A stretch of DNA of 54,991 bases from a bacterium (GTDB lineage: Bacteria > Myxococcota_A > Polyangia > Nannocystales > Nannocystaceae), in assembly GCA_024742475.1 (NCBI GenBank), contig JANSYI010000017.1, positions 138,529-193,519 of the forward strand, given 5' to 3'. The position numbers and the translations under genes were made by a program. Position 1 is the stretch's first letter; each line of letters begins with the position of its first letter. The notes under the pieces were generated by a model, which saw only the letters and a list, made by a program, of their open reading frames with translations, searched no databases and was not told where the DNA came from. Shown here one piece after another: positions 1 through 9,228 of the stretch.

Positions 1-196
1 GGGCAGTCATCATCGATCCAGCAAGAAGTCGTTTCATCGTTGTTTCCAAGTCTTGGCCCAAGGCCACGAAGCAAGCCGCCAGCGGGCTCAGCTTGGCCTC
101 CCCCCGAGACCGCCGGCGGCCCGAGTGTAAGCACGTGCAATGCCAACCGCGAAAACCCCGGCCTAGAGCCGAGCCGACCGGCGCGGCGCGACACCA

Positions 197-214
197 GCGG
201 CGCGATCGCGCCGC
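197..214. promoter_or_regulatory. 18-bp perfect palindrome upstream of moaB
   Basis: GCGGCGCGATCGCGCCGC is a perfect palindrome lying just before the -35 box of the moaB promoter. It could be an operator for a dimeric regulator. GC-rich palindromes do arise by chance in this genome, so the functional call is inference. The rest of 1-256 shows no convincing gene. A minus-strand gene could begin at the CAT near position 10, but too little is present to support it. Confidence 0.3.
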
Positions 215-219
215 CCACC

Positions 220-248
220 CTGACAGTCATGTCATGGCTCGGTATCGT
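220..248 (+). promoter_or_regulatory. sigma-70-type promoter of moaB
   Basis: A -35 box CTGACA (220-225, one mismatch from TTGACA) is followed by a 17-nt spacer and a -10 box TATCGT (243-248). The gap from the -10 box to the moaB ATG is 8 nt, so transcription would start at or next to the start codon and give a leaderless mRNA. No Shine-Dalgarno sequence is present. Confidence 0.6.
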
Positions 249-256
249 GCGCGCGC

Positions 257-787
257 ATGGTCTCCGACACCTTCTTGCCCGTGCGCGCCGCGGTGCTGAC
301 GATCTCCGACACCCGTACCGAGGCCACGGACACTTCGGGCCGACTGGCCGTAGAGAAGCTCAGCGGCGCCGGTCATCACATCGCATGGAAGGCGATCGTC
401 CCCGACGACCTGGGCGCCGTCCGCACCCACATGCGCAAGGCGATCGACGACCCTGCGGTCGACGTGCTCATCACCACCGGCGGTACGGGCATGACACCCC
501 GCGACATCACCCCCGAGGCGCTCGAGCCCCTGGTGACCAAGTCCATCCCGGGCTTCGGGGAGCTGTTCCGCATGCTCAGCTACGAGGAGATCGGCACATC
601 GACGATTCAGAGCCGGGTGACCGCGGGACTGTGCACGGACACCTTCGTCTTCGTGCTGCCGGGGTCTACCGGCGCGGTGCGGACCGCGATGGATCGCATC
701 CTGCTCGCCCAGCTCGACAGCACGCACAAGCCGTGCAACTTCCCGATGCTCTTCGACCGCATTCGCGGCACGCATCGCAGCGAGTAG
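257..787 (+). CDS. moaB: Molybdenum cofactor biosynthesis protein MoaB (MogA/MoaB family)
   Basis: The 176-aa protein belongs to the MoaB/MogA family, which binds molybdopterin and in characterised members adenylylates it before molybdate insertion. Visible signatures are the N-terminal strand AAVLTISDTRTEATDTSG and the family motif TTGGTGMTPRDITPEA at about residues 75-90. Farther on is FVFVLPGSTGAVRTAMD, the PGS loop typical of the fold. Length matches a stand-alone MoaB (about 170-180 aa). The ATG at 257 is supported by a promoter placed for leaderless transcription. The gene stands alone: the next gene is convergent and ends 7 nt away. No other cofactor genes are in the window. Family assignment is firm; the choice of MoaB over MogA rests on length and is less certain. 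Confidence 0.92.
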   Translation: MVSDTFLPVRAAVLTISDTRTEATDTSGRLAVEKLSGAGHHIAWKAIVPDDLGAVRTHMRKAIDDPAVDVLITTGGTGMTPRDITPEALEPLVTKSIPGFGELFRMLSYEEIGTSTIQSRVTAGLCTDTFVFVLPGSTGAVRTAMDRILLAQLDSTHKPCNFPMLFDRIRGTHRSE

Positions 788-793
788 CGAGCG

Positions 794-1663
794 TCAGTCG
801 GCCAGCGTCGGCTCGCGTTGGCCTGTGGTGAGGTCGAAGCGCTGCCCGGGCAACGCGACCCGAAAGCCCAGCGCCTCGGCTCGAACGCGGTGATCCTGCA
901 GGTCGTCCTCGTGGTGCATGAGCACGAGCTTCCTGCGCACCACCTCGGGCAACTTCTCGAGCGCGGCGAACGACCCGTGCACCTGGCCGGGGTACTCGAC
1001 GAAGGTGCAATCGTGAAAGAACACCGTGGTCCGCGGCTCGAGAGCGACCAGAGCCTCGGCGTCGACCGTGCTGTCGCCGCTCCACCACGCGACCTTGCCG
1101 TCGCCCACCTCGATGGTCAGCGCGGTCGAGGGTTTTCCGGGGACGTGCTCGGTCTCGGTGGCGTGCACGGTGAGCGCTCCGGCGCGAAACGACTCCGCGT
1201 GGTGCCACGGGTTGTCGGCGGGAGGCTCGCTCGCGTAGGCGGCGACGGTCTCGAAATAGGTGTCGAGCGTGCCGGACTTGGGCGGCAGCGGAGGCGGGAC
1301 GTAGCGCAGCGAAGACCGAAGCGACTCCCACAGCTCCTCCTCCACGGCGCTGTGACAGACCAGCTTCGGGCGAGGGCCTCCTTCTCGGACGGCGCCCATC
1401 TCCCCCTTGGCGAAGAAGAACCGCGAGAACGCGAAGTCTTCGAGGCCGTAGGTGTGGTCTCCATGCACGTGCGTGACGAGCTGACCGAAGATGTCGTGCC
1501 ATGCGATGCCCGCGGCATGGAGCTGGTCGGGCGCCTGGCGACCGCAGTCGATCAACCAGCGCTCGTCGCCCAGCGAGAGCACCGAGCACGTGGTTCCGTA
1601 GATCCGGGTAAACGCCCCACCGGCGCCCAAGAACTGCAGGGTGATGTTCGAGGCCTCGCCCAC
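794..1663 (-). CDS. MBL-fold metallo-hydrolase (RNase Z-like)
   Basis: This is a metallo-beta-lactamase-fold hydrolase of about 289 aa. The zinc motif THVHGDHTYGLE (HxHxDH) follows the beta strand ending in DCG, and later metal-ligand regions are GDSTVDAE and MHHEDD. The N-terminal ITLQFLGAGGAF resembles RNase Z and related phosphodiesterases. A substrate cannot be assigned, and the exosite of true RNase Z was not recognised. The GTG at 1663 is preferred because AGGGAG lies about 8 nt upstream of it. An in-frame TTG at 1708 would add 15 residues. The gene is convergent with moaB. Fold assignment is confident, function is not. Confidence 0.85.
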   Translation of the reverse strand: MGEASNITLQFLGAGGAFTRIYGTTCSVLSLGDERWLIDCGRQAPDQLHAAGIAWHDIFGQLVTHVHGDHTYGLEDFAFSRFFFAKGEMGAVREGGPRPKLVCHSAVEEELWESLRSSLRYVPPPLPPKSGTLDTYFETVAAYASEPPADNPWHHAESFRAGALTVHATETEHVPGKPSTALTIEVGDGKVAWWSGDSTVDAEALVALEPRTTVFFHDCTFVEYPGQVHGSFAALEKLPEVVRRKLVLMHHEDDLQDHRVRAEALGFRVALPGQRFDLTTGQREPTLAD

Positions 1664-1774
1664 GATCTGGCTCCCTGACCGTAGCCCATGAGCCCGGGGT
1701 CGGTCCAAGACTGACCACGTCCAGGGCCGATTTCCGCGGATACTGCGCGTCGGCGCAGCCTCACGGGCGTTTGG

Positions 1775-3091
1775 TCAGCCCATCCGTCGGCGCGCGCTGG
1801 CGACGAGGATCCCCGCGTTGGTCAGCGCCACTGCGAGCACGAGAAGCCAGAGGATGGCCCACTTCAGCTGCGAGCTCGGGTCGACGCCGACCTCGATCAG
1901 GTAGCCGTCGGGGTCGACGAACACCGGCTTCTCGACCCGGGCCGAGTGCACCTCGGACAGCGGGATGCGCAGGCGTCCGCCGTCGAGCTCGGCCTCGACC
2001 AGCGCGCCCGCCCGCTCGGTGTACCCCGGAGACGTCGTGTTGTCGCCGTAGGGGAAGACGAGCGCATCCCCTTCGACCGAGAACTCCCCGGCCGGCGCGG
2101 TGTAGGTGGCCGAGAGCGGAAACACGGAGACGCCTTCCTTGGGGTCGCTCTCATCGATCTCCCCCTCGACCTTGGCGAGCAGCGCCTTGCGAGCGGCCTC
2201 CCGCTTCGCGGCGGGGATGCGGACGACGTAGCGGCGCAGGTCGGTCCGGCCCTCGCCCAGCGAGATGTAGGGATACCCCAGCGCCGCGATCGCGGCCTGG
2301 GCCGCCTCGGCATCGGGAAAGGACTCCACGCCGAGCAGGACGCGGGCGTCGTCGCGACGCGTGACGATGCGGATCCGGTCGTCGGCTTCGGCGATGACGG
2401 TGCGCCCGTCGGTCGTCGGCAGCCGCAGTGAGGCGTCTCCGGCCGCCGCCGCGTCGGCGATGGCCTCCGCGGTGACATCGAACAGCTGCGTCACGCCCTC
2501 GTCGGCGTACAGCCGTGCGACCCAGCCGTAGGCGCGGGCGTCTCCAAAACGGGAGACGCGTCCGGTGAACGTGCTGGGGTACTCGGGCGTCGTCGCGTCG
2601 TCGCGGGCCGGACGAGGCACCGCGGCGAACAGCCGCCCCCCGCCTTCGAGGACGCGGAGGTAGCTGACCTTCGCGCCGCTCTTCTTGGTGAGCACCGACG
2701 CCCACTGCACGTCGGGCGTCCCCTCGATCGTGACGTAGCGGTTGGCGAGGTCGGGCACTGCGGCGCCGGGCTCGAAGATCTCGATCGAGTCGCCGAGCGG
2801 CTCGGGCTCGGCGTCGCGCAGCCAGTACCGGAAGTCGCCCCACATGCTCACGAGCGGATACAGGCACGCGAGCACGACCAGGGCCGAGACCCACGGCGGG
2901 CGGTGCTGCTTGCGGCGCGGAGGTTCGTCGCCGGTCATCTGGGCGACGACGCCATCGACGCCGAGCGCGTCGAGGTCATCGAGGTCATCGTCCTCGAAGT
3001 CGTCCTCCCCGGACGCGTTGGCGCCCTCGGGCGCATCGTCGTGCTCGGGGTCGTCGGGGTGCTCTTCGGACTCGCTCACGGGGCCTCGCAT
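1775..3091 (-). CDS. Hypothetical membrane protein with acidic N-terminus and extracytoplasmic domain
   Basis: The 438-aa protein has no family I recognise. The first 45 residues are very acidic (runs of DDxEDDDLDDLD). A transmembrane helix follows at about residues 69-87 (WVSALVVLACLYPLVSMWG). A domain of about 300 residues comes next and is presumably outside the cytoplasm. A second helix (WAILWLLVLAVALTNAGIL) lies just before a short basic tail. The large domain is rich in beta-type sequence and contains FAAVPRP and AQAAIAALGYPYISL segments without known motifs. The start could be the ATG at 3091 or the GTG at 3079, which has GAGG 4 nt upstream. The gene is divergent from the OmpA-type gene that follows, across about 135 bp. 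Confidence 0.75.
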   Translation of the reverse strand: MRGPVSESEEHPDDPEHDDAPEGANASGEDDFEDDDLDDLDALGVDGVVAQMTGDEPPRRKQHRPPWVSALVVLACLYPLVSMWGDFRYWLRDAEPEPLGDSIEIFEPGAAVPDLANRYVTIEGTPDVQWASVLTKKSGAKVSYLRVLEGGGRLFAAVPRPARDDATTPEYPSTFTGRVSRFGDARAYGWVARLYADEGVTQLFDVTAEAIADAAAAGDASLRLPTTDGRTVIAEADDRIRIVTRRDDARVLLGVESFPDAEAAQAAIAALGYPYISLGEGRTDLRRYVVRIPAAKREAARKALLAKVEGEIDESDPKEGVSVFPLSATYTAPAGEFSVEGDALVFPYGDNTTSPGYTERAGALVEAELDGGRLRIPLSEVHSARVEKPVFVDPDGYLIEVGVDPSSQLKWAILWLLVLAVALTNAGILVASARRRMG

Positions 3092-3226
3092 CGGGATCTT
3101 GCACGACGTCAGACCGTCATGCTCGCCAAAGGTTCCCAGGGACCCCGATGATGCCGCGCGTTTGACGCAGCGGACCAAGTCCGGCCGGGGCATCAAGGCC
3201 CGGCAGACCCGCCCGATGCACGTCTC

Positions 3227-4897
<1,671 letters not shown>

Positions 4898-4901
4898 CGC
4901 A

Positions 4902-7900
4902 CTACTGCGCGCGGTAGACCCACAGCTCCCGCGACGACTGCACGTCGCCGTCGCTGCGCGCGAGCACGTGGATGCGGTTGCCGCCCAGCTCCAAGGGGAT
5001 CTCAGCCTCGAACTCCAGCGTCTCGCCGTCGGGCCCCGCCGTCACATACTCGACCTTCTTGTCCGACTGTCCCGGACCCGCAGGACGCACCATGACGACC
5101 ACGTCCCGCAGGTGCCTGGGGTGGGAGGTGACGCCCTCGAGCTCGAGGACCGCGGCCGTCGTTCGGCGCGGGACGGCTCGCAGGTCGAGGGTCGGCGGGC
5201 GTACACCGCGTCGCGCAACGATGCCCTTGGGCGAGGCCGACTTCGCGTCGGCCTCCGACAACCCTCCGTGGTCCTCGGCGACGAACCATCGGCGGCTCGG
5301 CTCGTCGGGGGCGACCGTGTACAGCCACGCACCGAACTTGCCCTCGAAGGACAGGACCGTGCCCGGCGCGACGTCGGCCGCGACGGACGCAGACGCGTGC
5401 GCGCCACTGCGGAGCGCCAACGGCTCGGCCCCGACCCGCAACGCGGACGCGACCTCGGACCGCTCGCGAGCGCTGGGTAGAACCTTCAACCGCATCGCGT
5501 CCGACGCCGTCACCCGCAGCACCGCATCCCCGACGGTCAGGTCGAGGAGGAAGGGCCGCGACGGGTCGGCGTCGTCCTTGACCCAGATTCCAAACGCCCC
5601 CGACACGGACTCGCCCACCGGCAGTGCACCGAGCTGCACGAAGCCCTCTTCGAGCAGCCCTTGCTCGCCGGAGAGGTTGCGAAGGAAGGCGCGGACGTCT
5701 GGACTGTCGCCCTCGCCGTGGTTGTAGGCTCGAAAGGCCAGCAACACGCGTTCACCGGGCTGCATCATGCCGTCGCCGTTGCCCTGCACCGAGAACTCGG
5801 GGAGCCCCGGCACGGGTTCGGACGCGGGGCGCTTGGGCGCGACGCCCACGAGCGCCGGGTCGTCCACGATCCACACGTCGTACGACAGCGCGGGCCGAGG
5901 CAGGGCTCGTGTCTCGAAGATCGCCCGCGACGTGCTGTCGGGGGTGTCGTCGGGCTCCCCCGCGTGTACATGCACGTCGAGGTCTCCGACGAAGTCCGCG
6001 TACCAGGGCATGACGTGAAGCTCGAGTGTTCGCGTCTGGCTCTGCCCCGCCTCGATGTCCCCGAAGAGCAGCTCGATGCCATCGAGGCGCTCGCGCTCAC
6101 AGTCCGTGATCGCATGGACCCGGCGCGCGACCTCCGAGCCGTTGTTGGTGACCGACACCTCGAGCTCGAAGGCGCTGCCCGCTTCGATCGGCAGCGGCGT
6201 CAAGATTCGCGCGGTGGCGACCAGCGGCGCGTCGCGGTCCCCCTCGGGACCCCAGATCACGTCGGCCTTGGCGAGCGCGGCCGCGATGCGGGGCGCCTCG
6301 GCCTCTTGCAGCGTCTCCTGCACCGCCGCGACGGCAGCGCGGCGCCCCGGCGCGTCGAGGCCCGAGGGCACGGCCTTGACCACGGCGGCGGCGATGCGCA
6401 CCTCGGGGTCGCGCATCACCTCGGGCAGACCGGCCACCCCCTGCAGCTCTGGCGGCAGCGTCAGCGAGGACAGGTAGCGCAGGCGCGCGTCGGAGACGAT
6501 CTCACGCGCATCGAGGGTCTCGTGTCGAGCCGAGGGATGGTGTGCCATGCGGGCCCTCTCCCGCGCCCGTTCGAACCGCTCGAGGTCGTAGTAGCGGACC
6601 ACGTGGTCCAGACCGGTGGGCTCGACCGGCAGCAGCTCCAGGTCGGGAACGACGCCGCGGGCCTGAATCTTCCCGTCGCCCGCGACGAGGTACTCGGCGA
6701 TGGTGAGCTTGAGCGCAAGCTCGCGACCGTACGGCGCCGCGGGACGCACGACCTGGACCGACCCCTTGCCGAAGGTCGAGCGCCCGAGTACGACCGCCCG
6801 CCCCAGCGCCTGCAGCCCGCCGCTGACGATCTCCGCGGCGCTGGCCGCCTCTTCGTCGACGAGCACGACGACCGGCACGTCCCCGGGAACCGCCGTGTTC
6901 TCGCGCGCCTCGTCGACCTCGCGGCCGAACACGCTCCGAACGATGACCAGCTCGCCGCGCGGGACGAAGAGGTCGACGATCTCCGTGGCTTCGACGAGCA
7001 ACCCGCCACCGTTGCCCCGCAGATCGATGACGATGCCCTCGAGCGCGTTGGCCTCGCTCGCCGCGGTGATCGCCTCGCGCAGCTTGGCCGAGGTGTCCTC
7101 TTGGAACCGCGCGATGCGGAAGTAGGTCACGCCACCGGGCAGCGCCGTCGCGGTGACGGAGTCGAGCCGGATCTGCGCCCGCTCGATCGTCACGTCGAGC
7201 GACTTGGACTTGCGGCGGACCTTGACCTCGACCGTGGTGCCGACCGGACCTCGCAGCAGCGCCTGCGCTTCGGCCACGGACATGCTGACCGTGGACTGAC
7301 CGGCGATGCGCAGCAGCACGTCACCGCCCCGCAGCCCGGCTTCCTCTGCGGGCATCCCCGGCAGCACCCGGACGACGACCACCGCCCGGCCGTCGACTTG
7401 AATCTCGGCCCCGATGCCGCCGAAGGAGCCGCGGGTGCGCTCTCCGAGGTCGGCGTGCTCCTCGGGCGTGAGCAAGATGGTGTGCGGGTCGAGCGGCGCG
7501 AGCAGGCCGTTGATCGCCGCGTACTCCATCGCGTGCAGTGCCTCGGGCTCGAGGTCGAGCTCGGTCTGAGCGAAGACCAGCATCTGCTCGAGCATGTCGG
7601 CCGCGTCTGCGAGCGTCTCCACCTCCCCGAGGTCATAGGTCGCGCGCGCCGCACGGACGCTGAGCGAGACGTCGCTGCCCTCGACCTCGGCGAAGAACTC
7701 GGGCGTCTGCATGCCCACGCCCTCGAGCGCGGACTTCAGCTGCGCCTTGGCGTCGAAGCGGCTCTGGTCGAAGTACTCGGTCTCGATGAGGTGCACCGAC
7801 CAGGCCAGCAGCGGGAAGGCGCGGTCCGCGAGATCCGGCTCGGGCGTTTCCGCACTCGCCTCTTGCTTCGTTTCGCCGGAATCTTGGTTGGCGTCTCGCG

Positions 7901-7976
7901 CGTCGCTACGCTTGCAGGCGGCCACGAGCGCAAAGACCAGGAAGACGCCGAGCGCTCGTCGCAGACACAGCAGCAT
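4902..7976 (-). CDS. S41 (C-terminal processing) protease lipoprotein, very long
   Basis: This is a periplasmic C-terminal processing protease (Prc/CtpA family, peptidase S41) anchored as a lipoprotein; the lipobox LVAAC is at residues 19-23. A helical N-terminal region is followed by a PDZ domain (about 180-265, beginning FGGIGAEI). The S41 catalytic domain contains IDLRGNGGG, the nucleophile Ser379 (EEAASAAE) and the general base Lys404 (TFGKGSVQ). They are 25 residues apart, as in E. coli Tsp. Most family members have 400-700 aa. This one has 1024, because about 500 residues of beta-rich, CARDB/Ig-like domains follow the protease. The ATG at 7976 is chosen because it starts the signal peptide and has TATGCT 8 nt upstream. 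An in-frame longer start at 8045 would precede that promoter. Confidence 0.92.
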   Translation of the reverse strand: MLLCLRRALGVFLVFALVAACKRSDARDANQDSGETKQEASAETPEPDLADRAFPLLAWSVHLIETEYFDQSRFDAKAQLKSALEGVGMQTPEFFAEVEGSDVSLSVRAARATYDLGEVETLADAADMLEQMLVFAQTELDLEPEALHAMEYAAINGLLAPLDPHTILLTPEEHADLGERTRGSFGGIGAEIQVDGRAVVVVRVLPGMPAEEAGLRGGDVLLRIAGQSTVSMSVAEAQALLRGPVGTTVEVKVRRKSKSLDVTIERAQIRLDSVTATALPGGVTYFRIARFQEDTSAKLREAITAASEANALEGIVIDLRGNGGGLLVEATEIVDLFVPRGELVIVRSVFGREVDEARENTAVPGDVPVVVLVDEEAASAAEIVSGGLQALGRAVVLGRSTFGKGSVQVVRPAAPYGRELALKLTIAEYLVAGDGKIQARGVVPDLELLPVEPTGLDHVVRYYDLERFERARERARMAHHPSARHETLDAREIVSDARLRYLSSLTLPPELQGVAGLPEVMRDPEVRIAAAVVKAVPSGLDAPGRRAAVAAVQETLQEAEAPRIAAALAKADVIWGPEGDRDAPLVATARILTPLPIEAGSAFELEVSVTNNGSEVARRVHAITDCERERLDGIELLFGDIEAGQSQTRTLELHVMPWYADFVGDLDVHVHAGEPDDTPDSTSRAIFETRALPRPALSYDVWIVDDPALVGVAPKRPASEPVPGLPEFSVQGNGDGMMQPGERVLLAFRAYNHGEGDSPDVRAFLRNLSGEQGLLEEGFVQLGALPVGESVSGAFGIWVKDDADPSRPFLLDLTVGDAVLRVTASDAMRLKVLPSARERSEVASALRVGAEPLALRSGAHASASVAADVAPGTVLSFEGKFGAWLYTVAPDEPSRRWFVAEDHGGLSEADAKSASPKGIVARRGVRPPTLDLRAVPRRTTAAVLELEGVTSHPRHLRDVVVMVRPAGPGQSDKKVEYVTAGPDGETLEFEAEIPLELGGNRIHVLARSDGDVQSSRELWVYRAQ

Positions 7977-7984
7977 GGACCCGC

Positions 7985-7990
7985 AGCATA
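7985..7990 (-). promoter_or_regulatory. -10 box of the S41 protease gene (leaderless type)
   Basis: On the minus strand TATGCT ends 8 nt before the ATG at 7976, and no Shine-Dalgarno sequence is present. No clear -35 was found. Farther upstream, at 8026-8043, is the inverted repeat GATGTC-atcgaa-GACATC in the divergent region, a possible operator. Confidence 0.45.
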
Positions 7991-8132
7991 ACGTGCGGCG
8001 TCCTGTGTTCGTGTTGGTCACTGTTGATGTCATCGAAGACATCAAAGGTGTCTTTCATCGAAGAGATCCCACGGTAACGCGTCGATCGAACGCAAATCCG
8101 ATCGTGGCACGGAACGTGCTGGATCGGCGCGC

Positions 8133-8663
8133 GTGCGAGCCCCAGCTCTCCACATCCTCGGCCTCTGCTTCGGTGCGGCGTTGACGCTCCCCGCTTGTGT
8201 CGACGCTCCGATCACCGCCGACCAGCTCGAGGCCGACGGCACGCTCCGCGGCGGTTACGCAGGCGGTGGCATGCAGCACGCGGCGCTCTCAGCCGAGCCA
8301 GGGCAGGTCGCACAGGCCGTCCGCGTGTCGGCCGTGCTCGCACCGCAGGCCGACGGCCCGCTCGAAGACCGCGCCGAGTTCGACGCCGATGTCGGCACCG
8401 TCTACCTCCACGTACGGGCCGATGGGCTGCTCAGCAGCCGCCGCGTGGTCTACCGCTGGAAACACGACGCTTTCGTGGTCGAAGTGCCCGGTACCCTCGT
8501 CGCCAGCGACGCGATGGCGCTTGGCACCAGCTTCGACATCGCGCCCGAGCAGTCCGGCCACTGGGAAGTCGACGTGCTCGCCGACACGGCAGGCCAAGCG
8601 CCCGGTAGCGAGCAGCAGGTCCTGTTCCACCGCGAGTTCGTCGTCAACGCGCCCTCGCTGTAG
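8133..8663 (+). CDS. Small lipoprotein of unknown function
   Basis: The 176-aa protein has a lipoprotein signal peptide with lipobox LPAC (Cys22), followed directly by VDAPITADQLEADG. The mature part is mostly beta-type sequence (VYLHVRADGLL, RVVYRWKHDAFVVEVPG, GHWEVDVLADT), suggesting a small periplasmic beta-sandwich. No family was recognised. The GTG at 8133 begins the signal peptide and no better start exists. The gene is divergent from the S41 protease gene and ends at a strong hairpin, so it is probably monocistronic. Signal and length support a real gene; a role cannot be given. Confidence 0.75.
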   Translation: MRAPALHILGLCFGAALTLPACVDAPITADQLEADGTLRGGYAGGGMQHAALSAEPGQVAQAVRVSAVLAPQADGPLEDRAEFDADVGTVYLHVRADGLLSSRRVVYRWKHDAFVVEVPGTLVASDAMALGTSFDIAPEQSGHWEVDVLADTAGQAPGSEQQVLFHREFVVNAPSL

Positions 8664-8690
8664 CCAGGGGCCAACGAGTCGCAGGATCCC

Positions 8691-8726
8691 GCCCGCGAGC
8701 CCACCCGATCCACGGGGGCCGCGGGC
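8691..8726 (+). terminator. Rho-independent terminator after the small lipoprotein gene
   Basis: GCCCGCG (8691-8697) pairs perfectly with CGCGGGC (8720-8726). A second inner stem, GCCC/GGGC, is separated by one bulged A. The hairpin is followed by CTCGTCTTT and lies 27 nt after the stop codon at 8663. Confidence 0.6.
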
Positions 8727-8739
8727 GCTCGTCTTTGTG

Positions 8740-8753
8740 GATCACGCGTGATC
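8740..8753. promoter_or_regulatory. 14-bp palindrome upstream of the TerB-SPFH pair
   Basis: GATCACGCGTGATC is a perfect palindrome ending 34 nt before the ATG at 8788. A TAGCAT sequence lies between it and the start codon. The position suits an operator for a dimeric regulator; function is inferred. Confidence 0.35.
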
Positions 8754-8787
8754 GTCGGCGAGCGTCGTCGTAGCATCACGCCCGACG

Positions 8788-9168
8788 ATGACGGAAACCA
8801 ACAGCGGCCTGACCACCGAAGCTGCCGACCTGTTCGCGCGCGGCCTCTTTCACCTCGCCAACGTCGATGGGATCGAGGGGCGCGAGGAGGCGCTCCTTCG
8901 AGAGTTCCTCGAAGAGTCGGGCAGCAGCCTGAAGTACGACGACCTGCAGGGCAGCGCCGACTTCTCGATGCACGAGGCGGCGCAGATCCTCGAGACCAGC
9001 TTTCAGCGGCGTATGTTCATCATGGCCGCCATCGCGATGATCAAAGCCGACGGCGAGTTCAGCTCCAAAGAGCGCCACGCGCTCGGTGAGATCGCCGACG
9101 CCTTCGGCCTGTCCAACGCAGAGTTCGGCGATCTCGAGCAAGAGGCGTCCCGCGCCTCGCTGGAATAG
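8788..9168 (+). CDS. TerB-like (tellurite resistance family) protein
   Basis: The 126-aa all-helical protein looks like the TerB/DjlA N-terminal domain. The paired motifs are LANVDGIEGREEALLREFLEE (about 24-44) and IKADGEFSSKERHALGEIADAFGLS (about 90-115). In the family these carry acidic residues for metal binding. Such proteins are cytoplasmic or membrane-associated adaptors linked to stress responses, but direct tellurite resistance cannot be claimed. The ATG at 8788 is preceded by TAGCAT. The SPFH gene follows 60 nt downstream on the same strand, so the two are likely co-transcribed. Confidence 0.8.
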   Translation: MTETNSGLTTEAADLFARGLFHLANVDGIEGREEALLREFLEESGSSLKYDDLQGSADFSMHEAAQILETSFQRRMFIMAAIAMIKADGEFSSKERHALGEIADAFGLSNAEFGDLEQEASRASLE

Positions 9169-9228
9169 CGCCAACGCGCCCTCTGTACCCCACCCCGCCC
9201 TCACGCCAGCCAAGAAAGAACACAACGC

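Noticed and set aside
5661..7991. Plus-strand open frame of about 776 codons opposite the S41 protease gene
   Set aside because: It is antisense to a gene with clear catalytic motifs. Its translation is Arg/Asp/Gly/His-rich without domains, as expected from high-GC shadow frames.
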